A stretch of DNA of 64,000 nt. Origin: JAFLTL01 sp964389525. GTDB taxonomy: Bacteria; Bacteroidota; Bacteroidia; Bacteroidales; Muribaculaceae. Position 1 is the first letter of the stretch. Each line of letters begins with the position of its first letter. This document shows, in pieces, positions 33,969-43,816 of this stretch. The notes under the pieces are model-generated. The model was not told where the DNA came from. It worked only from the letters and a program-made list of their open reading frames with translations, and ran no database searches. The stretch covers positions 62,001-126,000 of the forward strand of contig CAYMEX010000003.1 of NCBI GenBank assembly GCA_964389525.1. The letters are read 5' to 3'. Made by a program: the position numbers and the translations under genes.

Positions 33969-35708
33969 TTATTTCCTCGAAGCCTCGTCAAGAGCGCGGC
34001 GAGCCTTGGCCGTTGTCACTCTCCACGGCTGCTGAGGATCATTCACATTGTTGTTTCTTATCTCCTCGAGCACTGCGTCGACACCGCTCACGTCAACGCC
34101 GGCGGCGCGAAGAGCACGCACCTTCTCGGCAGCCTCGATGCCGTCGATCAGACGCTCGAAACGCATCGACGAGCGGTTGTAGGGATATACCAGATAGGTG
34201 TCGCCCGAGCTCCAGTTGCCAAAGCGGCTGTCCATCTGCGGGTTCTCCGGCCAAGAGTTGTAGGCCCAGCGGAGCATGCCGTCATAATCCCATGCAAGAC
34301 CATACCATCCGAGAAGTTCTGCCTCAAAAGGCTGAGAGTAGGTGAACGTGTTGGGGTAGAGCGGACCGCAGCACACATAGAAAGTGGTCTTGAATCCCTG
34401 GTCGCGGCGCGACTCTATATCAGAGTGCTCGGCAGGCTGACCCTGAGCCACACACACATCCCTCATCATCGTGTATTTCTTGTATGACTTGTGGTTGTCG
34501 GCAAGAGCGAATCCCATCTCGGGAGCACACTTCTCGAGCACCTTCACGGCTGCGTCCATAGCCTCGGGCGAACGCTCGTCCATGGCGATATTAGTGATTT
34601 CGAGCCATCCTTTCTCGCTCAGATGTTTCTTGAAGTCAAGCAGGAACGGCTCCCATATCTCGCCGAAAATCTTTGTGCCGGGCTCGGCGACAACTGTCAC
34701 CGTCTCGCCTTTAGCCTCGTCCATATACTCCAGCTCACAGTTCCAGGGCACCATCGAGTAGCAGTTGATCATCTCGTTTATGCCGATACCCATCATCATC
34801 TCAACCCAGCGGTCAAACACACTGTAGTCATAAGCCCATGTGCCGTCCTTTTTCAGAGTCCAGTTGATCATGTTGGCATATCCGTCGTAGCACTGGTGGT
34901 TCCACGGATCCTTGTTGAGATTGGCTGTGATCACCTTCTGTCCGGCGGCGGCAAGACGCTCCATCACCGGCTTCATAGCCTCGAAATGCTCATCGCTCCA
35001 CACCTCCAGGCCCTGGGCGCGTGCCACGGCCGTCGGATGCTGCCACAGATCAAGATGATATCCCCATTTGTCGGGCGAAGCGAGAGTGTGGTTCTGCACC
35101 TCGAGTGTCATGGGCAGTATCACCTTGTCACCATTGTTTCCGCTGATGGTCAGATTGGTTTTGTATATGCCGGCGGCAGCGTTTTCAGGCACATTCACCG
35201 TGATCCACATAGGTCTTACGCTTCTCTCGGCCATGTCAAATGTTTTGAGAGAGTCGAGCATGTCAGGCACGAGGCGCGTCGATTTGCCCACTGAGAAAAG
35301 ACTGTCGGCGATCGTGTACCTCACAAAACGTGCGTCGGCGATTGCCGAAGGCAGATTCCCGGTGTCCGACATGAAATCAGCTATCTCGCATGTGACACCG
35401 TCAACGCTGTCGGCCGACCAGAGCACGAGCTGTGCCGAGGCGCGTTCACCTTTCCATGCCACGACATTACATGTGTCATTGCCGTCATTCTGAGGCACGA
35501 TGCTGCGGCTGTAACGCACGTCGGCATCACCCCACATGCCATGCAGACCGCTTTCTGTCGAGTCCCAACGCGCTATTTCATCTTCGGTAAGCGCTATCGG
35601 ATCCGCAGGTTCCGTAAAAGTCACTTCAGGCACATACACTTTCTGATTGCATGCCGTAGGCAGCGCTATAGCCGCTGCAAGCGCAATAAACTGAAACTTG
35701 ATACGCAT
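33969..35708 (-). CDS. GH123-like glycoside hydrolase lipoprotein
   Basis: This 579-residue lipoprotein (LPTAC) has an N-terminal beta-sandwich (about 30-210; WITVNVPENAAAGIY, LPMTLEVQNHTL) and a TIM-barrel-like region. The barrel begins at YHLDLWQHP and contains IAMDERSPEAM, the Asp-Glu pair used for substrate-assisted catalysis in GH123. GH123 enzymes are beta-N-acetylgalactosaminidases acting on glycosphingolipids or mucin-type glycans. The later region (LGWYGLAWDYDGMLRWAYNSWP) is a typical C-terminal barrel segment. It starts 2 bp after the GH141-like gene, so the two enzymes are made together for extracytoplasmic glycan breakdown. Confidence 0.78.
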   Translation of the reverse strand: MRIKFQFIALAAAIALPTACNQKVYVPEVTFTEPADPIALTEDEIARWDSTESGLHGMWGDADVRYSRSIVPQNDGNDTCNVVAWKGERASAQLVLWSADSVDGVTCEIADFMSDTGNLPSAIADARFVRYTIADSLFSVGKSTRLVPDMLDSLKTFDMAERSVRPMWITVNVPENAAAGIYKTNLTISGNNGDKVILPMTLEVQNHTLASPDKWGYHLDLWQHPTAVARAQGLEVWSDEHFEAMKPVMERLAAAGQKVITANLNKDPWNHQCYDGYANMINWTLKKDGTWAYDYSVFDRWVEMMMGIGINEMINCYSMVPWNCELEYMDEAKGETVTVVAEPGTKIFGEIWEPFLLDFKKHLSEKGWLEITNIAMDERSPEAMDAAVKVLEKCAPEMGFALADNHKSYKKYTMMRDVCVAQGQPAEHSDIESRRDQGFKTTFYVCCGPLYPNTFTYSQPFEAELLGWYGLAWDYDGMLRWAYNSWPENPQMDSRFGNWSSGDTYLVYPYNRSSMRFERLIDGIEAAEKVRALRAAGVDVSGVDAVLEEIRNNNVNDPQQPWRVTTAKARRALDEASRK

Positions 35709-35710
35709 TT

Positions 35711-37804
35711 TTATTTGTTTTTTGTTGTATTTCTGAATAAAGCAGGAGCCGACGTTTCGCGCTCTCTCACTATCTCGTCGAACTCTCTGAGACGATCATC
35801 CGACATGCGGGCCTCGCTCTTCCAAGCCTCCGACCCATAAACTCCGAATTCATCGAAACCGAACGGCTTGAAGCCGATGCGACGCGCCACCTTGTTGGAG
35901 CGCATTCTGAAATCGCCCTCTGCCGGATCGGCGAAACCCGGATCGGCAATCACCGAGTGAGCGTCATGTTTCTTCTTCCACTCGCCGAACGACATCCCGT
36001 AAAATGCCGTTTCGTCCGAACCCATATCCGGTGCCGAGGTATCGAAGAAGCAGTTGCGGTCCATGTCGGTCAGTGCGTCTTTCCATGCACCCCCTCCAAG
36101 CAGCTTGCCGTTGTCGCCATATACGATATTGTTCGTGAAACTGAACGATCTGTGTTCTTCGGGGCGGGTGAACTGTATCTGCTGGGTGATTCCATATGCA
36201 AATATATTGTTTTTTATCACATTGTCTTTGCCGTAATGCTGGTGAAATCCACCGCTCTTGCAGCCATAGACCAGATTGTTGTCCATCACAACCCCGGTCG
36301 AGCCCTCGTCGGTGTAAAGTCCCCAGCCGCCGTAATCATACGAGTAGACATGATGGATCGAATTGTTGTGTATGCGTGTCCCCTCCGACAGACCCAGCGT
36401 GTAGACTGCACCCATGTCCGACAGCTGTCCCCAGCCTATGTGGTGGATATGGTTGTAAGCTACCTCATTGCGTTTGGCGTAACTTGGAGTGTAGCCCCAT
36501 ACCCAACCTATCGACACACCCGAATACAGCAAATCCGAAATTTCATTGTGTGTTATCTTGTTGTCCGACGAGTTGAATATGTTTACACCTGTGCCGCACG
36601 GAAATACCTGTCCGATCTGCCTTATGATGTTGTTGTCGACCGTGATGCCCGAAGTGACTGTTTCAGCTGATGCAGGCGTCGACACCTCGCCTATTTTCAC
36701 TCCTCCGGCACCGATATTGCTCAGCAAAGAGTGTTTTATGGCCGAGTCATGCACATTTTTCTTAAACCAGATGGCCGCATTGCCGGTGTTTTCGATCCGG
36801 CAGTTGTCAAACACTATGTTGCGGGCATTGTTGATGCTCACGGCCGCATCGACAGGAGCGGCGGCCTGGGCTGGAGGATTACCGCTCTTAGGCATCACAT
36901 GGGCCGAGTGTCTGAATGCTATATTACGGAACACGATTCCCTCGACCGGCTTTCCCTCACTCCCATCTATGTCGAGAAGCACAGGCATCATGGGCGCATA
37001 TGCCACCGTCGACTCAGGCGACTCGCCCGGCATAGGCATGTAGTAAAGACGTCCCTCGCTCTTGTCGAGATACCACTCGCCCGGAGCATTGAGCGCGCCA
37101 CGGTAGTTCTCAAGTATGAAACGCGAGTTGGAGTCTATCACATTCCACGGCTTCATGGCCTCGCCGGCGGTGAACAGATAGCCTGAGTCAGGCTCGGCAT
37201 ACGCTATGTATTTGCGCGTATTGTCCCATTTGTGATAAAACATCACCACTACATCGGTGAGTTCGGCCGGTGTCATCCCCTTGAGTTCATTGAGATACTC
37301 GGGTTTCACCGACATACGCTGTGTGGCGTAATTGGCCCCACCCGCCGGCTGACCTATATGCACCTCTTCCTTACAGCTGTCCACCATATACCAGTCGGCA
37401 TCGGGAGTGCGTGCGCGTGTAGCCTTGTGATTGTCGAAATAAAGCTGCTCAAACGAGACCCCGTAACGCTTAACCTCAGGTATATCAGCAACCCAGCTGC
37501 CGTCTGCAAGCACCTGCCAGTTGTCGATCGCGATAGATCCGCTCACGACAGGCATGTCCGCTACATCTCCCTCTATCACTATCGGACTCAAAGGCGACGC
37601 CGTGATTCTCACAGGTTCTTCCAGATGATGGATACCTGAGGCGAGAACGATTCTCAGTGTGTCATCACCGCGAGTCGAACGTGCCATCACATCGGCGATC
37701 TGCGAGGGAGAGTCGATCTTTACCGTACTCTGCGAGGTAGCGGCAACCGGGCATAGCATAGACATACATGCTGAAATATACCCTGTCAGAATATTTCTTT
37801 TCAT
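35711..37804 (-). CDS. Secreted right-handed beta-helix glycosidase, GH141-like
   Basis: This 697-residue exported protein has a signal peptide ending near VAATSQ and repeated beta-helix coils from about residue 290 to 560 (for example NNARNIVFDNCRIENTGNA, IVFRNIAFRHSAHV, HNNSIHHVYSYDYGGWG). The segment YTDEGSTGVVMDNNLVYGC and the nearby HQHYGKDN resemble GH141 enzymes (alpha-L-fucosidase or xylanase activity reported in the family). The exact activity is not decidable. It heads a two-gene operon with the GH123-like lipoprotein. No SusC/SusD pair is present. Confidence 0.68.
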   Translation of the reverse strand: MKRNILTGYISACMSMLCPVAATSQSTVKIDSPSQIADVMARSTRGDDTLRIVLASGIHHLEEPVRITASPLSPIVIEGDVADMPVVSGSIAIDNWQVLADGSWVADIPEVKRYGVSFEQLYFDNHKATRARTPDADWYMVDSCKEEVHIGQPAGGANYATQRMSVKPEYLNELKGMTPAELTDVVVMFYHKWDNTRKYIAYAEPDSGYLFTAGEAMKPWNVIDSNSRFILENYRGALNAPGEWYLDKSEGRLYYMPMPGESPESTVAYAPMMPVLLDIDGSEGKPVEGIVFRNIAFRHSAHVMPKSGNPPAQAAAPVDAAVSINNARNIVFDNCRIENTGNAAIWFKKNVHDSAIKHSLLSNIGAGGVKIGEVSTPASAETVTSGITVDNNIIRQIGQVFPCGTGVNIFNSSDNKITHNEISDLLYSGVSIGWVWGYTPSYAKRNEVAYNHIHHIGWGQLSDMGAVYTLGLSEGTRIHNNSIHHVYSYDYGGWGLYTDEGSTGVVMDNNLVYGCKSGGFHQHYGKDNVIKNNIFAYGITQQIQFTRPEEHRSFSFTNNIVYGDNGKLLGGGAWKDALTDMDRNCFFDTSAPDMGSDETAFYGMSFGEWKKKHDAHSVIADPGFADPAEGDFRMRSNKVARRIGFKPFGFDEFGVYGSEAWKSEARMSDDRLREFDEIVRERETSAPALFRNTTKNK

Positions 37805-37835
37805 GGTGATTATGGTTTATTAAGGTCTTATTAAT

Positions 37836-37843
37836 CAAAAGTA
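37836..37843 (-). promoter_or_regulatory. -7 box of the GH141-like/GH123-like operon
   Basis: TACTTTTG on the minus strand, about 31 bp before the start. Where a -33 box should lie, the sequence runs into a REP element instead, so either the promoter is activator-dependent or the REP has altered it. Confidence 0.4.
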
Positions 37844-37855
37844 TGTATCGGGTAG

Positions 37856-37879
37856 TAGGGACGCACGGCTCGTGCGTCC
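37856..37879 (+). repeat. GTAG-type REP element, family A
   Basis: Same palindrome as at 11677, between the rdgB stop and the start of the glycosidase operon, overlapping the expected -33 region of that operon's promoter. Confidence 0.85.
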
Positions 37880-37943
37880 TGCATTATTTCAGGCACTCAC
37901 AGAGTTTTGTCTACTCTTGCGTATGCCCGAAAACTGTTTTGAC

Positions 37944-38525
37944 TCAATCCTCCGACAGCACTTCGGCAAGTCTGCGCATCGCCTCGCCGCGATGGCTTAT
38001 GGCATTTTTCTCCTCGTCGCTCATCTCGGCGAACGTGCGGCTTTCGCCCGAAGGCTGAAACACCGGATCATAGCCGAAACCGTTGGCACCCGACGGACTT
38101 TCCGTTATCCGTCCTTCACATCGTCCGTCGACTGTCTGTTCCTTGCCGCCGACGATCAGAACCACTACAGTCCTGAAACGGGCCTTGCGGTCACTTTTTC
38201 CCGCAAGATTTTCAAGCAGCAGCTTCATGTTGGCAGCCGAGTCGTGTCCCGCGCCGGGAGCATACCGGGCCGATCTGACTCCCGGCTCACCGCCGAGAGC
38301 GTCTACCTCAAGCCCGGTATCATCGGCAAAGCAGTCGACACCATAGCGTTCGCTCACCCACCGTGCTTTCATCAGCGCGTTCCCCTCGAGGGTCGGAGCC
38401 GTCTCGGGTATGTCGTCATGACAGTCTATGTCATTGAGCGACATTACCTCGACACGGCCCGCGAGTATCGCACGCGCCTCATCCAGTTTGTGGGCGTTGT
38501 TGGTGGCGAATACTATTTTTCTCAT
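37944..38525 (-). CDS. rdgB: Non-canonical purine NTP pyrophosphatase (RdgB/HAM1)
   Basis: It hydrolyses dITP, ITP and XTP to monophosphates, keeping deaminated purines out of nucleic acids. The 193-residue protein opens with the family motif IVFATNNAHKLDEAR. It contains CFADDTGLEVDAL and the signature SPSGANGFGYDPVF near residue 144. The start overlaps the leuS stop by one base (TGATG), so translation is coupled to leuS. Confidence 0.96.
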   Translation of the reverse strand: MRKIVFATNNAHKLDEARAILAGRVEVMSLNDIDCHDDIPETAPTLEGNALMKARWVSERYGVDCFADDTGLEVDALGGEPGVRSARYAPGAGHDSAANMKLLLENLAGKSDRKARFRTVVVLIVGGKEQTVDGRCEGRITESPSGANGFGYDPVFQPSGESRTFAEMSDEEKNAISHRGEAMRRLAEVLSED

Positions 38526-41296
38526 CAGAGCACTATGTTTACGATACGGCCCGGAACAACTATCACCTTGCGCGGCTCTTTGCCCTCAAGCCACTTGGAG
38601 GCCATCTCATGGTTCAGTGCTATCTCCTGCACTTCGGCCTGAGTTGCCGATGCGGGAGCCGTCACATTGTAGCGAACCTTGCCGTTCACCTGCACAGGAT
38701 AGGTCTTTGTGTCCTCTACAAGATATTCTTCGTTATATTCTGGCCACTTGGCGTCGCATATAGTGCTTGTGTTGCCGAGGTCGTGCCAGAGCTGTTCTGT
38801 GATATGCGGAGCGAAAGGAGCCAGAAGCACCAGAAGCGGCTCGAGCACCTTGCGGCTGCGGCACTTCTGTCCGGCAAGTTCGCCGACACATATCATAAAG
38901 GCGGCTACCGACGTGTTGTAAGAGAAATTCTCTATATCCTGAGTCACCTTCTTTATCAGCTTGTGGAGCGACTTGAGCGACTCCTTGCCAGGCTCGCTAT
39001 CGTCGGCAAGCCACTCTCCGCCCTTCCAGTAGAGACCCCACAGCTTGCGCAGGAAACGGTTTACACCGTCTATGCCGTTGGTATCCCATGGCTTGCTCTG
39101 CTCGAGCGGACCGAGGAACATCTCATAGAGTCGCAGTGTGTCGGCGCCATATTTCTCGATGATATCGTCGGGATTAACAACATTGAACATCGACTTCGAC
39201 ATCTTCTCAACAGCCCAGCCGCACACATAGCGTCCGTCATCTTCCGTGATAAACTCGGCGCTGTTATATTCCGGACGCCACTTCTTGAAAGCCTCCTGAT
39301 CGAGCACATCGTTGCTCACGATGTTCACGTCTACGTGGATCGCAGTGACATCATATTCATCCTTCTTGCCGAGCGTCACAAAAGTGTTTGTGTCCTTTAT
39401 GCGGTACACAAAATTGCTTCGGCCCTGTATCATGCCCTGGTTGATAAGCTTCTTGAACGGCTCCTCCTCGGCCACAACACCGAGATCATAGAGAAATTTG
39501 TTCCAGAAACGGCTGTAGATCAGGTGACCTGTAGCATGTTCTGTTCCACCTATGTAGAGATCCACATTGCGCCAGTATTCATCTGCTTCTTTCGACACGA
39601 GCGCCTCGCTGTTGTGCGGATCCATATAGCGCAGGTAGTAGGCGCTCGATCCGGCGAAACCGGGCATAGTGCACAGTTCGAGAGGATAGCCATCCTCGGT
39701 GACCCAGTTCTTCGCACGGCCCAGAGGAGGCTCGCCGGTTTCGGTAGGCAGATACTTGTCTACCTCAGGCAGAAGCAGAGGCAGTTTGTCTTCGCCGAGA
39801 AGATGAGGCACACCGTCCTTGTAGTACACCGGGAACGGCTCACCCCAGTAGCGCTGACGGCTGAATATGGCGTCACGCAGACGATAGTTCACCTTCACCT
39901 TGCCTATCCCCTTTGCCTCTACATACTCCTTTGCCTTCTTTATGGCGTCTTTCACTTCGAGGCCGTTGAGATTCAGATCGCCACCGTTGCTGTTGATCAT
40001 TATGCCGCTTTTGGCGTCGAAGCTCTCCTCGCTCACATCGGCACCCTCGATAAGAGGTATGATCTCCAGATCAAACTTTTTGGCGAAAGCATAGTCGCGG
40101 CTGTCGTGTGCCGGCACAGCCATGATGGCGCCTGTGCCATATCCGGCAAGCACATAGTCGCTCACCCACACAGGTATTTTCTTCCCGGTAAGCGGATTGA
40201 GAGCATACGCTCCCGTGAATACACCCGTTACCTTCTTTTCTATCATTCTCTCGCGCTCGGTCTTGTGCTTGATCGAGTTGATATACTCGTCCACTTCGGC
40301 GCGCTTCTCTGCTGTGGTCAGCTGATCCACATACTTGCTCTCGGGAGCGAGCACCATGAATGTGACACCCATCACCGTGTCGGCGCGGGTGGTGAATATT
40401 TCCATCACCACATCGCTGTCGCATACCGGGAATTTCATCTCGGCTCCCTCGCTGCGGCCGATCCAGTTGCGCTGTGTCTCTTTGAGCGACGGAGTCCAGT
40501 CTATCGTGTCAAGACCGTCAAGCAGACGCTGGGCATAGGCCGATACACGCAGACACCACTGATACATCAGCTTCTGTTCTACAGGATATCCGCCACGCAG
40601 CGACACACCCTCGCTCACCTCGTCGTTGGCGAGAACAGTGCCAAGAGCCGGGCACCAGTTCACCATCGTGTTGCCGAGATAGGCGATACGGTAGTTCATA
40701 AGCACGTCGCTCTGCTCTTTCTCGCTCATCTTCTTCCACTCGTCGGCGGTGAAAGTCAGTTCACGCCCCGATGCGGCGTTCACGCCCTTGCTTCCCTCCT
40801 TTTCAAAATGCTCTGTAAGCGACTTTATGGGCATCGCTTTGTTGAGCTTCGTGTCGTAGTACGACTCAAACATGCGCTCAAAAGCCCACTGTGTCCACTT
40901 GTAGTATTCCGGATCACAGGTTCTCAGTTCACGGCTCCAGTCATAGCAGAAACCTATCTTTTCAAGCTGCTCCTTATAGCGCTTGATATTGTCGTTGGTA
41001 GTTTTTTCAGGATGCTGACCCGTCTGTATGGCATACTGTTCGGCAGGAAGTCCGTATGCGTCATAGCCCATCGGATGGAGCACATTGAAACCCTGAAGAC
41101 GCTTGAAACGCGAGTATATGTCCGACGCAATGTAGCCGAGCGGATGTCCTACATGCAATCCTGCACCCGACGGATAGGGAAACATGTCGAGAACATAATA
41201 TTTCTTGCGGCTGTGATTTATCTCCGTCTTGTATGTATTGTCATTTTTCCACTGCTGCTGCCAGCGCGATTCTATATCTCTGTGATTGTATTCCAT
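38525..41296 (-). CDS. leuS: Leucyl-tRNA synthetase
   Basis: It charges tRNA-Leu in the cytosol. The 923-residue class I enzyme has the HIGH-type motif in YPSGAGLHVGHPLGY, a CP1 editing domain (about 230-430, with YGTGAIMAVPAHDSRDY) and the KMSKS loop (AVEKMSKSMFN). An anticodon-binding helical domain follows. The start at 41296 (MEYNHRDIE) is the first ATG. A TATTTTTG box ends only 6 bp before it, implying a very short or leaderless mRNA. The gene is coupled to rdgB downstream. Confidence 0.98.
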   Translation of the reverse strand: MEYNHRDIESRWQQQWKNDNTYKTEINHSRKKYYVLDMFPYPSGAGLHVGHPLGYIASDIYSRFKRLQGFNVLHPMGYDAYGLPAEQYAIQTGQHPEKTTNDNIKRYKEQLEKIGFCYDWSRELRTCDPEYYKWTQWAFERMFESYYDTKLNKAMPIKSLTEHFEKEGSKGVNAASGRELTFTADEWKKMSEKEQSDVLMNYRIAYLGNTMVNWCPALGTVLANDEVSEGVSLRGGYPVEQKLMYQWCLRVSAYAQRLLDGLDTIDWTPSLKETQRNWIGRSEGAEMKFPVCDSDVVMEIFTTRADTVMGVTFMVLAPESKYVDQLTTAEKRAEVDEYINSIKHKTERERMIEKKVTGVFTGAYALNPLTGKKIPVWVSDYVLAGYGTGAIMAVPAHDSRDYAFAKKFDLEIIPLIEGADVSEESFDAKSGIMINSNGGDLNLNGLEVKDAIKKAKEYVEAKGIGKVKVNYRLRDAIFSRQRYWGEPFPVYYKDGVPHLLGEDKLPLLLPEVDKYLPTETGEPPLGRAKNWVTEDGYPLELCTMPGFAGSSAYYLRYMDPHNSEALVSKEADEYWRNVDLYIGGTEHATGHLIYSRFWNKFLYDLGVVAEEEPFKKLINQGMIQGRSNFVYRIKDTNTFVTLGKKDEYDVTAIHVDVNIVSNDVLDQEAFKKWRPEYNSAEFITEDDGRYVCGWAVEKMSKSMFNVVNPDDIIEKYGADTLRLYEMFLGPLEQSKPWDTNGIDGVNRFLRKLWGLYWKGGEWLADDSEPGKESLKSLHKLIKKVTQDIENFSYNTSVAAFMICVGELAGQKCRSRKVLEPLLVLLAPFAPHITEQLWHDLGNTSTICDAKWPEYNEEYLVEDTKTYPVQVNGKVRYNVTAPASATQAEVQEIALNHEMASKWLEGKEPRKVIVVPGRIVNIVL

Positions 41297-41302
41297 GATT
41301 GG

Positions 41303-41310
41303 CAAAAATA
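41303..41310 (-). promoter_or_regulatory. -7 box abutting the leuS start codon
   Basis: TATTTTTG on the minus strand, 6 bp before the ATG. With the usual 5-7 bp to the start point, transcription would begin at or next to the ATG. Confidence 0.5.
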
Positions 41311-41352
41311 TATTTACTCTCTTTTGTTATCTGTGTTAAATGGCCGCCCCTT

Positions 41353-42306
41353 TCACTTGCTCATCTCGAGCATCCTCTCGATGGGTCTGACTGCCTTGAC
41401 CGCGATTTCCTCATCAACCTCGATCGACGGCGACATGTTTTTAAGGCAGTCGCGAAGCTTCTCGAGAGTGTTAAGCTTCATATAATTGCAGTCATTGCAT
41501 CCGCAGGTGCTGTCGTTCGGTGGCACAGGTATGAACTCCTTTCCAGGACACGACTTGCGCATCTCGTGAAGTATGCCGCTCTCCGTTGCAACTATAAACT
41601 TCTTGCAATCGCTCTCCTGACTGTGCTTCAGCAGCTTTGCAGTCGAACCAACCACATCGGCGAGCATAACCACCGTTTTTTTGCACTCGGGGTGTGCCAG
41701 CACCTCGGCATCACTGTTCGCCTTTTTAAGCTCTATCAGCTTCTCAACCGAGAACTGTTCGTGAACATGGCAGGCGCCGTCCCAGAGCAGCATGTTTCTC
41801 CCGGTCACGCCGTTTATGTAGTTGCCCAGATTCCTGTCGGGGCCGAATATGATCGGAGTCCCTTCAGGCAGCTTGTTAACTATCGACAGAGCGTTCGACG
41901 ACGTCACAACTATATCGGTGAGCGCCTTCACGGCAGCCGAGGTGTTCACATAACTCAGCACTGTGTGTCCCGGATGCTCCTCTATGAACTTTGCGAAGTC
42001 AGCCGCCTGGCAGCTGTCGGCAAGCGAGCACCCGGCATTCAGGTCAGGCACGAGCACCGTCTTGTCAGGACAGAGTATCTTGGCCGTCTCCCCCATGAAA
42101 TGCACGCCGCAGAGCACAATCACATCCTCTTTCAGTTTGCGCGCGATCTGAGCCAGAGCGAGACTGTCGCCTATGAAATCCGCGAGATCCTGTATCTCAC
42201 CCTGCTGATAATAGTGGGCGAGGATCACGGCCCCCCTCTCTTTTTTCAGCCTTACGATCTCCTCCTTCAGTGATTCACCGCAGCTACACTTTTCGTCGGC
42301 TTTCAT
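41353..42306 (-). CDS. nadA: Quinolinate synthase
   Basis: NadA condenses iminoaspartate with dihydroxyacetone phosphate to quinolinate for NAD synthesis, using a [4Fe-4S] cluster. The 317-residue protein has ILAHYYQQGEIQDLADFIGDS split over the N terminus and three probable cluster cysteines in LCGVHFMGE, ECKKTVVM and the C-terminal NDSTCGCNDC. No nadB or nadC gene is adjacent. A further N-terminal pair, CSC (residues 7-9), is outside the canonical site. Confidence 0.95.
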   Translation of the reverse strand: MKADEKCSCGESLKEEIVRLKKERGAVILAHYYQQGEIQDLADFIGDSLALAQIARKLKEDVIVLCGVHFMGETAKILCPDKTVLVPDLNAGCSLADSCQAADFAKFIEEHPGHTVLSYVNTSAAVKALTDIVVTSSNALSIVNKLPEGTPIIFGPDRNLGNYINGVTGRNMLLWDGACHVHEQFSVEKLIELKKANSDAEVLAHPECKKTVVMLADVVGSTAKLLKHSQESDCKKFIVATESGILHEMRKSCPGKEFIPVPPNDSTCGCNDCNYMKLNTLEKLRDCLKNMSPSIEVDEEIAVKAVRPIERMLEMSK

Positions 42307-42747
42307 TATTATATTTTGTTTGATAAATTCTTTGAAAAAAAATTTTTAGTAGGAGTAGTAATGGATGTTGACAATGCTCCACAACTTTTTGGCTCATGGT
42401 TTGCTCTTGTCACTTATCATCCGTCTGCCGTGCGTTATCATAGTGTTATCTACATAAGACTCTTATATGAATCAATTAGATACAACTTTATAAACACACT
42501 GTAGATTTCTTGCAAAGTTAATAAATTTCGGGTGTAAACAGCTTAAAAAGTGTAGAAAACGTTGTTTAGAAACTATGCGGTCGCCGATGATAATATCCAC
42601 ACTTCTCTACACTGTCATCATCTCGCTTTTTTCTTGTGGGATAGTGTTGATATCGCCACACTTTTTTAACACCGCTTTCAACACGTTTTCATCATTATTC
42701 ACACTTTGTTGACAGCTTGTAAACACAATTCACATATCTTTGTTGTT
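42307..42747. other. AT-rich divergent intergenic region with DnaA-box-like motifs
   Basis: This 440-bp spacer between nadA (-) and holA (+) contains no gene that I can support. It is much richer in AT than its flanks. It holds TTATTCACA (42695-42703, fits TTWTNCACA) and two near matches, TTATCTACA (42446) and ATATCCACA (42593). It has many ACACTT and GTGTAAAC-type words. The right edge is the holA promoter region (TATCTTTG at 42735-42742). Confidence 0.5.
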
Positions 42748-43770
42748 ATGGAAAACCCTTTCGACAGCATAAAAAAACAGATTGCCGACCGCAATGTGGC
42801 GCCGGTCTACTACATCCATGGCGAAGAAGGTTTCTTCATCGACGAGTATGTGAGGATCTTTTCCGAATACCTCCCTGAAGCCGACCGCCCTTTCAACATG
42901 TTCACATTCTATGCTGCCGAGAAGACTCCCGACGACGTGATGGATATATGTCGCCGATATCCCATGATGGCCGACCGGCTTGTCGTGATAGTACGCGAAG
43001 CGCAGACGGCCGGAGGACGCTGGCTTAATAAACTCGCTTCATATGTCGCCGCTCCTTCTCCTTCCACACTTCTTGTTGTGGCTGCGCGTGGTGAGAACCC
43101 GTCATGCAAGGAGTTTACCACAGCTCTGAAAAAAGGCAAAGGGGTCGACATGGAGTTCAAGAAAGAGAAAGAGGCACGCATCAATGCTTTGCTTGTCGAC
43201 TTCCTCGACTCACGTCATCTGCGCTATGAGCCTAAAGCCCTTGAGATGATCAGGGAGTTTGTAGGCACCGACTTGTCGCGTATCTACAACGAAGTTGCTA
43301 AAATGAGTGTGGCTCTTGGCGAGGGTGCTACAGTCACGCCTGAGAGTGTCGAGAGCCTTATAGGAGTCAGCACCGACTACAACAACTATGAGCTGAGGCG
43401 TGCCATTGCTTCACGTGATTATGTCAAAGCTGTCAAGATATCAAAATACTTTACTGCCAATCAGAAAAACAATCCCTGGGCTGTGACTTCGGCCACACTC
43501 TTCGATCTTTTTTCTTCGGCACTTGTAGCATGCTACACGCCGGGTGGCGACCAGAATCTGATGAAAGCTCTCGGATTGCGCGGCACATGGCAGCTTTCCG
43601 ACATTACCATCTGTAAGTCACGATACAATGCCTGGCAGCTCATCGACATTATCTCGCTTATAAGACGTTTTGATGCGGCGGCCAAAGGAAATGGAAGCCG
43701 ACGCAACGCCTTCTTGCTGCAGGAAGAACTAATCATGGACATACTCACCTCTCCGGGGCGCCGTTCATGA
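42748..43770 (+). CDS. holA: DNA polymerase III delta subunit
   Basis: HolA opens the beta clamp within the clamp loader. The 340-residue protein has the family's three-domain look: an N-terminal RecA-like fold without a P-loop (PVYYIHGEEGFFIDEYVR, ADRPFNMFTFYAAEK), a lid (VGTDLSRIYNEVAKM) and a helical collar (NPWAVTSATLFDLFSS). The ATG at 42748 is chosen; it is 5 bp after a TATCTTTG box, which suggests a leaderless transcript. Its partner dnaX lies at 51-53 kb in this window. Confidence 0.88.
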   Translation: MENPFDSIKKQIADRNVAPVYYIHGEEGFFIDEYVRIFSEYLPEADRPFNMFTFYAAEKTPDDVMDICRRYPMMADRLVVIVREAQTAGGRWLNKLASYVAAPSPSTLLVVAARGENPSCKEFTTALKKGKGVDMEFKKEKEARINALLVDFLDSRHLRYEPKALEMIREFVGTDLSRIYNEVAKMSVALGEGATVTPESVESLIGVSTDYNNYELRRAIASRDYVKAVKISKYFTANQKNNPWAVTSATLFDLFSSALVACYTPGGDQNLMKALGLRGTWQLSDITICKSRYNAWQLIDIISLIRRFDAAAKGNGSRRNAFLLQEELIMDILTSPGRRS

Positions 43771-43816
43771 TCTTTTGTGTGTTTCAACTGTTATATACTT
43801 ACCTAAACTACTTTCT

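Noticed and set aside
38609..41485. A 958-codon open frame on the + strand
   Set aside because: It is antisense to leuS over nearly its whole length, has no recognisable domain and low-complexity His/Arg/Ile-rich translation. It is a shadow of the high-GC leuS gene.
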